DNA from: Baffinella frigidus
Lineage: Eukaryota; Cryptophyceae; Cryptomonadales; Baffinellaceae
DNA length: 16,998 bases
Direction of reading: 5' to 3'
Assembly (NCBI GenBank): GCA_026770585.1
Contig: MU646764.1
Coordinates: 299,428 to 316,425, forward strand
Part shown: positions 8,010-15,135 of the stretch, one piece after another
Layout: each line of letters opens with the position of its first letter
Position numbering within the stretch: the stretch's first letter is position 1
Position numbers and translations under genes: made by a program
The notes under the pieces: model-generated
Database searches by the model: none
Told to the model about the DNA's origin: nothing
Seen by the model: only the letters and a program-made list of their open reading frames with translations

Positions 8010-8125
8010 CTAATTCCTAGGGGACGAAGTCTGCTTCTTGGAAGCTCCCTCCTAGGGAGCTTCCGAGCTTCCTACGAGGGTGCTACTAGGGAGCTAGCGT
8101 TCCTACTAGGGAGCTAGCTTCCTAG
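8010..8125. repeat. CTAGGGAGC palindrome cluster
   Basis: Hairpin GAAGCTCCCT-CCT-AGGGAGCTTC (about 8040-8062), then repeats of CTACTAGGGAGCTAGC and TTCCTACTAGGGAGCTAGCT. It is probably a decayed short element. The stop codon and last residues of the minus-strand ORF at 8122-8628 lie in its right edge. Confidence 0.7.
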
Positions 8126-8628
8126 GCGCCTGCGTCCGGTTTGGTGTCAGCGTTTGAGGACGGTTCGGCTGGCTCCAGCTTGATGAATTGTTTCCAGTAG
8201 TTTGTCCCCGCGACATTGACGAATGAGGAGTCTCGCGAAATAGTCGCCTTGAAGTTCCACTGTCCAAAGAGCTCGGTGATCTTGTTCTTAAAGACACTCG
8301 CGACACCATTCTCCACGGTGGCGCACGGGATCTTAGGCTCCCAGAGTGTGGTGAAATCTTGGGGGGTGATCCTGAGGGTCGCGCACTTCGGATCTGGAAC
8401 CTGTTCTGTCCTGGATAGAAGGATCCTGGCGACGCCCTCGGTCAACATGTCCGTGCCGATCCTTTGCTGCTCCAGCTGCCACACTGACCAGTCGGACAGG
8501 CCCCGCCCCGCGGATTTTGAAGAGAGGTTCATAAGAACTTTTCCTAAGCGAAAAAAATATTTTTTTATCTGGACGAGACCTGTAACTTGGCAATAAGAAC
8601 CACAACTGTTCTCGGCCGGGATAAACAT
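8122..8628 (-). CDS. Hypothetical protein or exon, unrecognised
   Basis: The open frame runs from ATG 8628 to TAG 8122-8124 (168 codons). An internal ATG at 8532 starts MNLSSKSAGRGL. From there on the composition is balanced and protein-like, with Trp in SDWSVW, LWEPK, GQWNF and YWKQF, and a mix of charged and hydrophobic residues. The first 30 codons include a run of A and T ending in TTTTTTTCGCTTAG, which resembles a 3' splice site. The real coding part may therefore start at about 8543 as a downstream exon. No signal peptide or membrane segment is evident. The C-terminus falls at the edge of a repeat cluster, so the native end may be lost. No family is recognised. It may belong with the minus-strand frame at 9101-9430. 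Confidence 0.45.
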   Translation of the reverse strand: MFIPAENSCGSYCQVTGLVQIKKYFFRLGKVLMNLSSKSAGRGLSDWSVWQLEQQRIGTDMLTEGVARILLSRTEQVPDPKCATLRITPQDFTTLWEPKIPCATVENGVASVFKNKITELFGQWNFKATISRDSSFVNVAGTNYWKQFIKLEPAEPSSNADTKPDAGA

Positions 8629-8818
8629 AGTCTAGGCTAAATCGACCGCTTCAGCACACTCCACAAACGTCAAATTCAATTTCTTGGCACCAAAAAAATA
8701 ATTTAATTGGAAGTGACCGTCGTGCTGCTTTTGTAATATACGTGTACTCCCTTGTTTGATTGGAGCACCTACAGGATCGGAACCTGCTCATCGGCAAGCA
8801 GGAAATTTCTGGGAAAAT

Positions 8819-8890
8819 CCGAGTACTCCGGAAAGAGTACTCGGACTGAGTACTCGGACTAAACCAAAGTACTCGAACTAAACCGAGAGA
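8819..8890 (+). repeat. Tandem AGTACTCGGACT repeat
   Basis: Three to four diverged units of GAGTACTCGGACT, with the palindrome CGAGTACTC inside. No function suggested. Confidence 0.65.
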
Positions 8891-9100
8891 GTCCAAGTGG
8901 AACGTGTGCGGTAACTGTTGTCCGTTTTGGAGTTTGAGTTTTAATAACGGTCATCTCAAAAATTCTAACTGGCCGGAGATCCTTAGGATTTCCCTTAGGC
9001 CTGGCCGGAAATGATTTTGGAAAAGATTTGAAGTTGTAAGGGCCCCTCACAATTTTAAGTCTTTTTGTAAAGCGCGATTTTTTTTCGTGAGGCTGGCCCG

Positions 9101-9430
9101 TTATTCAAACGGCCATTTTCTCCGCTGCTCAGACGATGGCCACCGACCCGCTTCCATCACCTTAATGACACCATGTTCAGAGTTCGCGTCCACCGTCAAG
9201 AGAAGTTTGTCCGCCAGCTGCTGATCAGCACGTCGCAGGCAGCCCCCTGCAGCACCCCCCGCGCTGCCCACTGGAGGTTTCTCAGCACTGCCCTCTGCGA
9301 CACCCCCAGCTCTGCTCGCGACAGGCTTGGCAAAGAAGTTCGACGCCCTGTCCTTAAGCACCGTCTGAAGAATGGCGGCAGCTTCCTTCCTCCCCGCCGC
9401 GGTGGAGAAGCTCTTGAAATTGTTCCCCAT
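9101..9430 (-). CDS. Hypothetical protein or first exon, unrecognised
   Basis: The open frame from ATG 9430 (MGNNFKSFSTAAGRKE) runs to a stop near 9101, about 109 codons. An amphipathic start (KEAAAILQTVLKDRASNFF) is followed by a Gly/Ala-rich linker and a second helical-looking stretch (ADQQLADKLLLTVDAN). A splice-donor-like ATTAAG/GTGATGG lies near 9163, just before composition becomes less protein-like, so this may be a first exon joined to the frame at 8122-8543. The plus-strand frame over the same bases is Ser/Pro/Arg-rich and looks like a shadow. A TATAAATG-like motif lies upstream on the same strand. No family is recognised. Confidence 0.4.
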   Translation of the reverse strand: MGNNFKSFSTAAGRKEAAAILQTVLKDRASNFFAKPVASRAGGVAEGSAEKPPVGSAGGAAGGCLRRADQQLADKLLLTVDANSEHGVIKVMEAGRWPSSEQRRKWPFE

Positions 9431-9511
9431 CACCACCAGACTCCCGCTGGCCCCCAGTTTTGCCTCCCATCACAACGGCGCCGCCGCGCAACCTGCACGC
9501 AGAGCGCCAGC

Positions 9512-9522
9512 CATTTATACCG
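9512..9522 (-). promoter_or_regulatory. Possible TATA box upstream of the 9430 ATG
   Basis: GGTATAAATGG on the minus strand lies about 85 bases upstream of ATG 9430. This spacing allows initiation about 30 bases downstream of the motif and a short leader. An out-of-frame ATG lies between them. Weak evidence. Confidence 0.25.
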
Positions 9523-9858
9523 TGGCATCTTAGACCATTTCCAGTCCCACCAGAGCGCGACACAAGGCCCTGACTGGCCGCCAAAGCACATTTCTGGGTC
9601 TCAGGAATCCGTCTCGGCACCGTCTCAGCAGGGCCGTACCTCGCGAACGGGACCCGGAGCGTGAAGGTAGAATCGTCGATCCTGTTGCCAACTTTCCGCG
9701 CTGCTTCCAGCCAAACCAGTTCAGCCCCTGTCCCCCCACTCCCCGCACCTCAACTGACCCAAATCTCCCCCCTCTCCCCTTGGAGAGTCTCGATTTTTTT
9801 GGGCCTTGCGATGACCGTTTATACAAGTTATTTGGATCAGGCGGCTCAGAAAACCGGC
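9523..9858. other. No convincing gene
   Basis: GC-rich, then pyrimidine-rich DNA. Open frames on both strands are basic and low-information (Arg/Gly or Pro/Ser) and do not resemble known proteins. Confidence 0.45.
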
Positions 9859-9859
9859 T

Positions 9860-9935
9860 CTACAGTAAGACCATGCCTAGGGTCCTAGGGTGGTCCTATG
9901 GAGGGGGGCGGTTTCTTATGAGCGAGGTACCCCTG
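9860..9935 (+). mobile_element. pogo/Tigger-like MITE, copy 3 (left half missing)
   Basis: CTACAGTAAGACCATGCCTA onward matches the right two-thirds of the 119-bp copies and ends in ATGAGCGAGGTACCCCTG with TA after it (9936-9937). The left terminal repeat is absent, or reduced to TACAG. Confidence 0.85.
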
Positions 9936-9937
9936 TA

Positions 9938-10311
9938 GTCCTCACAACACACGACTTATCTCAAGCACAGCGTGTGTGCTTCAGGTTTAGGGCTACTGTT
10001 CCTGGATGGTACACACACACAGCAAAGCTCTTCCTTTCGAGTTGCCTCGGTACCACACACGCTCACCATGCCAGAGCCTTGGAAGGGGTCACCAGAAGTC
10101 AATTCCTCCCGAGGGCAGTGGTTTTGAAAAGTCAACAACCGCTCTCAGATGCAGTTTAAAAAAATCAACCCCCACCTCCAATCTGGCTTGGCAGCGAGAA
10201 CCCCATCAGACACACACGGTTTCACTTCACCATTCATGACTGCATTGCACACGATTTAACTCAACGCCCACACGCCTCACGCCGGAATCCGCCCCCCCCA
10301 AACATGCACAG
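9938..10311. other. No recognised gene
   Basis: Mixed DNA between two MITE copies. It has a short ACACACAC run near 10011. The frames here read into the MITEs and are not convincing. Confidence 0.45.
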
Positions 10312-10313
10312 TA

Positions 10314-10432
10314 CAGGGGTACCTCGCTCATAAGAAACAGCCCCCCCCATAGGACCCTACAGTAGGCCTATGCCCAGGGCCCTAAGGTGGTCCTAGGGGG
10401 GGGGGCGGTTTCTTATGAGCGAGGTACTCCTA
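10314..10432 (+). mobile_element. pogo/Tigger-like MITE, copy 4 (119 bp, complete)
   Basis: It starts CAGGGGTACCTCGCTCATAA and ends ATGAGCGAGGTACTCCTA, with TA on both sides (10312-10313 and 10433-10434). The length is identical to copy 2. The core holds CCCTACAGTAGG (10355-10366). The right end has CTCCTA instead of CCCCTG. Read on the minus strand, this change makes a TAG stop in the adjoining open frame. Confidence 0.92.
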
Positions 10433-10975
10433 TACCCCCGGAGGAATGCGGTGGTCTGGCTCGGTTGGTGCCGATCGGGCCGCGGTGGCGCCTCTCTCCC
10501 CGGTCGTCGAGAAGAGCGGTCGGGTGGACGGGCCCCCGCCTCCTTGGAGTCCTTGAGGGGGGTTCAACACCAGAGGGGGCATCAAGTCACCCCACCTTGC
10601 ATCCTTTCCACCTTTCGCGGCGTCTGTCCCGTCTTCTAGCAGAGCGTCCTCCCGCGCTGCAAGCTCTACGCCGGGGTTCACTTCCACCGATCCATCCTTT
10701 CTGGTCGCCCCTTCGTGGCACGACTGCAAAAAGGTGCGGAAGCGGAGGATGGGCGAGATGCTGGGAGCCGGCGCAGTGGCGCCCGCTGGCAGCCCCCACA
10801 CCCGGTCCCCATTGGCGCCCTTGCTACCTCCTGAAGGGTTCAGGAGGTAGCTGAGGTGGAGCTGCGCCGTCTGCCGGTGTTGGCCGTAGGGGGGTCTTGC
10901 CCGTGACCTTTGAACACTTGAAGGGAGAAGGGCCCTGCCTTTTGCCGCGCGCCCTTGTCGTTCCGCGAACTCTCT
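10430..10975 (-). CDS. Hypothetical protein exon, ended by a MITE
   Basis: One minus-strand frame stays open from a TAA in the telomere-like array near 11030 down to TAG 10430-10432, about 198 codons. Below about 10975 it reads like protein, for example PPYGQHRQTAQLHLSYLL, then SPILRFRTFLQSC and an acidic block ELAAREDALLEDG. There is no ATG early in the frame. AAGCAG near 10975 could be a 3' splice site, so I read it as an internal or last exon. The opposite strand is also open because the DNA is GC-rich, but it is Arg/Pro-biased. The last residues before the stop are RIPPGV, and the stop is formed by the terminal bases of the MITE at 10314-10432. No family is recognised. Confidence 0.4.
   Translation of the reverse strand, partial: REFAERQGRAAKGRALLPSSVQRSRARPPYGQHRQTAQLHLSYLLNPSGGSKGANGDRVWGLPAGATAPAPSISPILRFRTFLQSCHEGATRKDGSVEVNPGVELAAREDALLEDGTDAAKGGKDARWGDLMPPLVLNPPQGLQGGGGPSTRPLFSTTGERGATAARSAPTEPDHRIPPGV
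10823..10851. repeat. Perfect 13-bp stem hairpin
   Basis: GCTACCTCCTGAA, loop GGG, then TTCAGGAGGTAGC. It lies inside the minus-strand open frame, where it would encode a YLLNPSGGS-type stretch. Confidence 0.75.
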
Positions 10976-10990
10976 GCTTGAGGGTCCAGG

Positions 10991-11190
10991 TTTTGGGGTT
11001 AGGTTTTGGGTTTTCGGGTTAGGGTGTAGGGTTTAGGGTTTGGGGTTTGGGGTTTGGGGTTCGGGGTTTGGGGTTTGGAGTTTGGGTTTGGGGTTTAGGG
11101 TTTGGGGTTCGGGGTTCGGGGGTTGGGGTTCGGAGTTGGGGGTTTGTGTTTGGGGTTTGGGGTTTGGGTTTTGGGTTTTGAGGTTAAGAG
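10991..11190 (+). repeat. Degenerate telomere-like array (TTTGGGG / TTTAGGG / TTCGGGG)
   Basis: About 200 bases of seven-base units, mostly TTTGGGG with TTTAGGG, TTCGGGG and TTTTGGG variants. The G-rich strand is plus, as in the other arrays. The Gly/Phe ORF across it is an artefact. Confidence 0.9.
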
Positions 11191-11411
11191 TTTATGCCTG
11201 GCAAATCGACGGCGGAGAAGGAGGACAGCATTTGCGCAAAGTGTTCTTGTTCTTTGACCCCCTTCCCCAAACCGCAGTGCCTGTTTGAAAAGTTGATTAG
11301 ACACCCATAAAGTAGCACGCCCGTAAGTGTTACAGAGCAGAATGCAGCCTGGCCATACATAAAGGGATCGGTTCACGCACAAAGGCTGGGTGCAAACAGT
11401 AGGAAGGAAGA
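11191..11411. other. No recognised feature
   Basis: Unique-looking DNA between the array and a MITE, without a convincing frame. Confidence 0.45.
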
Positions 11412-11413
11412 TA

Positions 11414-11514
11414 TCCCTCAAGTGGCGAGAAGGTGCATACGCCCTACCGTAGGGCGCTAGGACCTGTCTAGGACCTCTTGGGGGTCAATTTTGACCCCCT
11501 CGCCACTTGAGGAA
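11414..11514. mobile_element. MITE, family CTCAAGTGGCGAG, copy 2
   Basis: The left end TCCCTCAAGTGGCGAG and right end CTCGCCACTTGAGGA are inverted repeats. TA lies on both sides (11412-11413 and 11515-11516). The interior palindrome GCCCTACCGTAGGGC is at 11441-11455. Closely similar to 819-919 in length and core. Confidence 0.85.
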
Positions 11515-11662
11515 TAAGGCTACCTGGAAAAGGGAATTCAAACTCCCATGGCGCGAGGCCTGTCCGCTAAAATCACCTGAGACGACAACGCGGATCCGGA
11601 CCAGTTGGTTGTCAATAAAGAACTCTCTCTCTCGCTCTCTATCTAGGGTTTGTGGGTGTATG

Positions 11663-11746
11663 AGAAGATTAAGATAGTTACTATAATTACTTAAGAAGAT
11701 TAAGATAGTTACCGTACTTACTTAAGCAGATTAAGAAGTAACTACA
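11663..11746 (+). repeat. 31-bp tandem repeat, about 2.7 copies
   Basis: Units start AGAAGATTAAGATAGTTAC at 11663 and 11694, with a partial third at 11725. Confidence 0.85.
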
Positions 11747-11906
11747 AAGGGCGGTGGCGTCGCTGTTCGGTTAGACGTCAGAAGATGCTTGTGAGATTGC
11801 ACCCTCCGAGTCGTGTGTATGCCAGCGCCAGCAAGTCCCAAAGACAGTTTCTGCAAAACACAGAAAAGCGGCCAACGCGATGCCGCCTTTTTTGACCGGG
11901 GTGCAA

Positions 11907-12067
11907 CCACACAGCGGACTTTGAGGGGATTTTGAATAACCCATAAGCGATAGGACCTAGGACCCTACGGTAGGCAACCCGTAGGGACATAGGGGGGTTC
12001 CTACGGATAAGGTAACGAAAAGGTGGCCCGATTTGGGCCGAAAATCCCTTCGTAGCCCGCTGTGTGG
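11907..12067 (+). mobile_element. 161-bp inverted-repeat element, copy 1
   Basis: It begins CCACACAGCGGACT and ends AGCCCGCTGTGTGG, with terminal repeats of about 28 bp that also include a GAAGGGATTTT-type block. The core holds CCCTACGGTAGG (11963-11974), then ACCCGTAGG and ACATAGGGGGGTT. The same-length copy at 12337-12497 is in reverse orientation. No clear target duplication. Superfamily unknown. Confidence 0.85.
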
Positions 12068-12263
12068 AAACCCGTCAACGTTTCCGCCCCAAAACGCAGG
12101 GGCGCACCGAATTGCCAAGCCGTGAAAAGTGGAGTACCTCCAGAACCAAAGCCTCGAGGGGGCCCCGACAAGTCCTCGAGGGTTACGAGAAACAGGGGTC
12201 ACGGAGGATCTGGGCCCAAATAGAGTGAGAGACCCGCACGGGGGCGCTGGATATAGAGATATC

Positions 12264-12336
12264 AGTAATGAAATAGGTAAGAATAGGTAAGGTAATAGGT
12301 AAGGTATAGGTAGGTATTAGGAATATAGGTAAGGTA
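12264..12336 (+). repeat. ATAGGTAAGGTA minisatellite
   Basis: Irregular units of AATAGGTAAG and GGTAAGGTA abut the left end of the second 161-bp element. GGTAGGTAAC recurs just beyond that element's right side at 12516, so the element may have inserted into this repeat. Confidence 0.8.
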
Positions 12337-12497
12337 CCACACAGCGGGCTCCGACGGGTTTTTCGGGCACTCAGTGCCTGAGTTTCCGTCCCCTTATCCT
12401 CATCAACCCCCCTATGTTCCTACGGGTTGTCTACCGCAGGATCCTAGGTCGTATCGCTTGGGGGTTATTCAAAATCCCTTCGAAGTCCGTTGTGTGG
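12337..12497 (-). mobile_element. 161-bp inverted-repeat element, copy 2 (reverse)
   Basis: It reads in reverse relative to 11907-12067 and has the same 161-base length. It begins CCACACAGCGGGCTCC and ends GTCCGTTGTGTGG. The terminal motif GCTGTGTGG is then repeated twice more to 12515. The internal segment is diverged in places, for example ACTCAGTGCCTGAGT near 12370. Confidence 0.85.
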
Positions 12498-12634
12498 GCT
12501 GTGTGGGCTGTGTGGGGTAGGTAACGGGAGCGCACCCTTTCCCAGCTTCCTCCGATTTGATGGTCAAATGGTAGCTGCTTCCTTGCTCCGAAAGGTGAAA
12601 GCGGTCCACCAGCGCCAACCCCGCCGCGCGCGTC

Positions 12635-12823
12635 CCACCCGAGGCTGGAAGTGGGAGTATTTTAAATGTGGGGTTGTTAAATTTAGTACCAGTCACGGGC
12701 AGGTTTGGTCACGTATCTGGGGGAATTCCCCCAAATGCGTGACCAAACGCCCATATGTATGTACAATTTACTACACATATCTTGTTCTTCACTTGTGAAA
12801 GAATCCCTGTTTTCAAATAGTCA
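12635..12823 (+). mobile_element. CCACTCGAGGCT element, copy 1 (right end lost)
   Basis: The left end CCACCCGAGGCTGGAAG and the interior (TTAAATTTAGTACCAGTCAC, GGTTTGGTCACG, GGGGGAATTCCCCC) match the copy at 13864-14071. The final 18 or so bases with the right terminal repeat are missing. A 16-bp direct repeat, CCCCGCCGCGCGCGTC, flanks it (12619-12634 and 12824-12839). Confidence 0.8.
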
Positions 12824-12851
12824 CCCCGCCGCGCGCGTCTGGAGGCGCGAC

Positions 12852-13518
12852 TCCACTGCGAGCCAGGAAGTTTTACCTTAAGTCAACAAAGCTGATCCTC
12901 GGCAGTAAGTTGCCATTTCGTTTAGATGGACGTGCTCTGGGAGCAGGCACTTAACTTAAGGCGTTAGTTTTCAGGGGGAGTTGACTTAGGCGAAATGTTC
13001 TGGCTCAGTTTGGACTCGTGCTACGAAGTCATGGAAACGTCAAAAGTCGACTTCACTGCCAGGGCGGAGTTTGTGCATTAGTCAACTCAAGGCGAAAATC
13101 GATTTTCAAAGTACCCATTACGGGTACCTCGTTTCTAAGTTGATAGATTTTGTGGATGAATTGACTTTTACAAAATCTCTGGATTCGCAGTGGACTGAGC
13201 GGTTGACTTTGACCCCTCACCAACTGCCAAACATCATCCTCTGTCAGATTCGGCCTGCAGACGCCCCCTGCCTCAGGTTGTAGGATTCACGGGTTAGGGC
13301 TCAATCTGCCGCCAATAGCTCCAATAGCTCCCATAGCCGGCTCCTCGAATACACTCGAAGCCAGAACATTTCGCCCAAGTCAACTCATCCAGAGAGCTAG
13401 AGCCTTAAGTCAAATGCCTGCTCCCAGAGCAGGTCCATCTCAACGAAATGTTTCGAATAGACTTACTGCCGAGATCAGCTTTGTTGACTTAAGGTAAAAC
13501 ATCTTGGCTCGCAGTGGA
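12852..13518. mobile_element. Foldback-type element with ~155-bp terminal inverted repeats
   Basis: The left arm (12852-13005) and right arm (13359-13518) are reverse complements over about 155 bases with moderate divergence. Both contain CCACTGCGAGCCA, TTTTACCTTAAGTCAACAAA, GCTCTGGGAGCAGG and GCGAAATGTTCTGGCT. The 350-base middle has no recognised transposase. It includes an open frame of about 70 codons at 13071-13283 that I cannot support as a gene. Long inverted repeats suggest a foldback or Mutator-like non-autonomous element. No target duplication was seen. Confidence 0.85.
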
Positions 13519-13796
13519 ACATGTGCCGCGTACGGGTTATGCTCGTGAAGGGAGAGGGAGAGGGACGAGAGATTGGTAATGTATTGCCAAACAACCAGCG
13601 ACAGCGCTGCACATGCCTTCCGCATTGTGCTACATACTGTACCCCGTGTCGGCCGCTCTTACGAGTTTTTTCCTGATGAATTCTATCTCCACCTCCTACC
13701 AGAGGGTCGACTGAGATGGAGGGGCGTGACACAGGGGAGGTAGGTGGGTGGGTGCGGGGATTGATGGAACCTGTTCTGTCCGTGAAGGGCTGACTT

Positions 13797-13845
13797 AATC
13801 TCCGCAAAAGTATCAATTAATTGCTTTTCGGCAACGAATTTTACC
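13797..13845 (-). repeat. CTTTTGCGGAGATTA repeat, reverse copy
   Basis: On the minus strand it is about 80 percent like 14279-14330 by eye (AATTCGTTG, then AATTAATT, then TTTTGCGGAGATTA). It lies just left of the complete CCACTCGAGGCT element. Confidence 0.65.
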
Positions 13846-13863
13846 ACACGATTAGGCCATCCT

Positions 13864-14071
13864 CCACTCGAGGCTGGAAGAGGGAGTATTTAAAATGTGA
13901 GATTGTTAAATTTAGTACCAGTCACGGGCAGGTTTGGTCACGTTGATGGGGGAATTCCCCCAGCAACGTGACCAAACGCCCCTATTTGTGTGAAAATTAC
14001 TACACATCTCTTTTTTTTCACTTGTAAAAGAATCCCAGTTTTAAAATATTCACATTTTTAGCCTCGAGTGG
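13864..14071 (+). mobile_element. CCACTCGAGGCT element, copy 2 (208 bp, complete)
   Basis: The perfect 12-bp termini CCACTCGAGGCT / AGCCTCGAGTGG are followed by imperfect inverted similarity. The centre is a near-perfect 46-bp palindrome (13932-13977) around GGGGGAATTCCCCC, with GTTTGGTCACGTT arms. No target duplication was identified. Non-coding. Confidence 0.88.
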
Positions 14072-14215
14072 CTAGCAATAGCAAAGTATTTGTATTGCAA
14101 ATTTCGTTGCGCCAAAAGGAATGGGAGGCGACACGCGAGAGCAGAAAGATGCTCTAGAGAGTCACCTACCCCAAGTCATACATCACCGAGTATACAACGT
14201 ATATGAAGATAATGA

Positions 14216-14372
14216 ATACTTTTGCGGAGATTAGACTGGATGAGACGGTGCCTCGTTGGTCGAGAGGCATCTGAGTAGTAAATTTCGTTGAGCCAAAAGG
14301 AATTAATTAATAGTTTTGCGGAGATTAGACTGGAGGGGAACATACCTCCTTGGTCTAGAGGAATCCGAGCCG
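14216..14372 (+). repeat. Direct repeats of TTTTGCGGAGATTAGACTGG
   Basis: Two units start at about 14218 and 14312. Each continues with CCT-C-TTGGTC-AGAGG-ATC-GAG-type sequence. AAATTTCGTTG-GCCAAAAGGAA occurs at 14099 and 14281. Confidence 0.75.
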
Positions 14373-14426
14373 CGGCATCTTGCCTGGGGATCTTGCCTGG
14401 GGAGGACGGTATCCTGCGGCGCATTC

Positions 14427-14569
14427 GTCAGCACTACAATACTATTAGTCAGCATTAGTCAGCACTGCAATACTATTAGTCAGCATGAGTCAGCACTACA
14501 ATACTATTCGTCAGCATTAGTCAGTACTAAAATACCTTGAGTCAGCACTTCACTACTATTAGTCAGCAG
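14427..14569 (+). repeat. GTCAGCACTACAATACTATTA minisatellite
   Basis: Four to five units of about 33 bp of the form GTCAGCACTACAATACTATT plus AGTCAGCATTA, with point changes. The ORF here is a by-product of the period being a multiple of three. Confidence 0.88.
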
Positions 14570-14584
14570 TTTTTGGGACGATCA

Positions 14585-14615
14585 GAGAGAGCGCGCGCGC
14601 GCGCGCGCGCGCGCG

Positions 14616-14661
<46 letters not shown>
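14585..14661 (+). repeat. (GC)20 followed by (GA)n
   Basis: An uninterrupted GC alternation at 14591-14630 is followed by GA alternation to 14661, and preceded by a short GA run. Alternating GC of this length is a classic Z-DNA-prone sequence. Confidence 0.98.
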
Positions 14662-14665
<4 letters not shown>

Positions 14666-14716
14666 CAGCACAGGGCTAATGCAACATCACACGGCAACTT
14701 CGTCGGGCCCCTTTTC

Positions 14717-14830
14717 AGATTCTATCTCAGAAACTGTCCATCTAAACAATTTCTGGTACAAATCGAAGAGTTTTAAAAATCTAAAAATACAAAATGGCTC
14801 CAGGCCCCACTGAAATCTGAGATAGAATCT
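14717..14830. mobile_element. Small inverted-repeat element, AGATTCTATCTCAGA
   Basis: Perfect 15-bp inverted repeats, AGATTCTATCTCAGA (14717-14731) and TCTGAGATAGAATCT (14816-14830), enclose 84 bases of AT-rich DNA. Only one copy in the window. MITE status is inferred from shape. Confidence 0.6.
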
Positions 14831-14910
14831 ATAGATAGACGCGATAAAACTGCTCAGCCTCACCGCAACGCATTTCGCATGCCGTGACAAAAAGCGCGTG
14901 GTGCGACCTA

Positions 14911-15059
14911 ATCCGGAGACAGTCTTATTTTTAAAGAAATTGATCCCTATTTGTTCATTGGAGTTTGAAGAAGGTTAATTAGGGCCCTGATTTAATTTAA
15001 TTAGGGCCAGAATGCGGTTTGATAGGCAATTTCATTTTCAATTAAACATGTTCCCGGAT
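14911..15059 (+). mobile_element. ATCCGG-ended MITE, copy 1
   Basis: The termini ATCCGG and CCGGAT are followed by imperfect inverted AT-rich arms (TTTTTAAAGAAATTGA and TTTCATTTTCAATTAA). The interior has GGTTAATTAGGGCCCT and TTTAATTAGGGCC. The reverse copy at 16428-16577 is collinear over its full length. Confidence 0.8.
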
Positions 15060-15135
15060 GAGACCTGATGTCTGCTGTCGAACTCGAGCGTACGATGAGG
15101 GTGTTTTCGTCGCCCTCGGCTACGTCCACCTCCGT

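Noticed and set aside
9173-9664. Plus-strand frame of 163 codons
   Set aside because: Antisense to the more protein-like minus frame at 9101-9430, rich in Ser, Pro and Arg with no visible domain.
11040-11288. Gly/Phe/Trp-rich plus-strand frame
   Set aside because: It is the translation of the TTTGGGG-type array.
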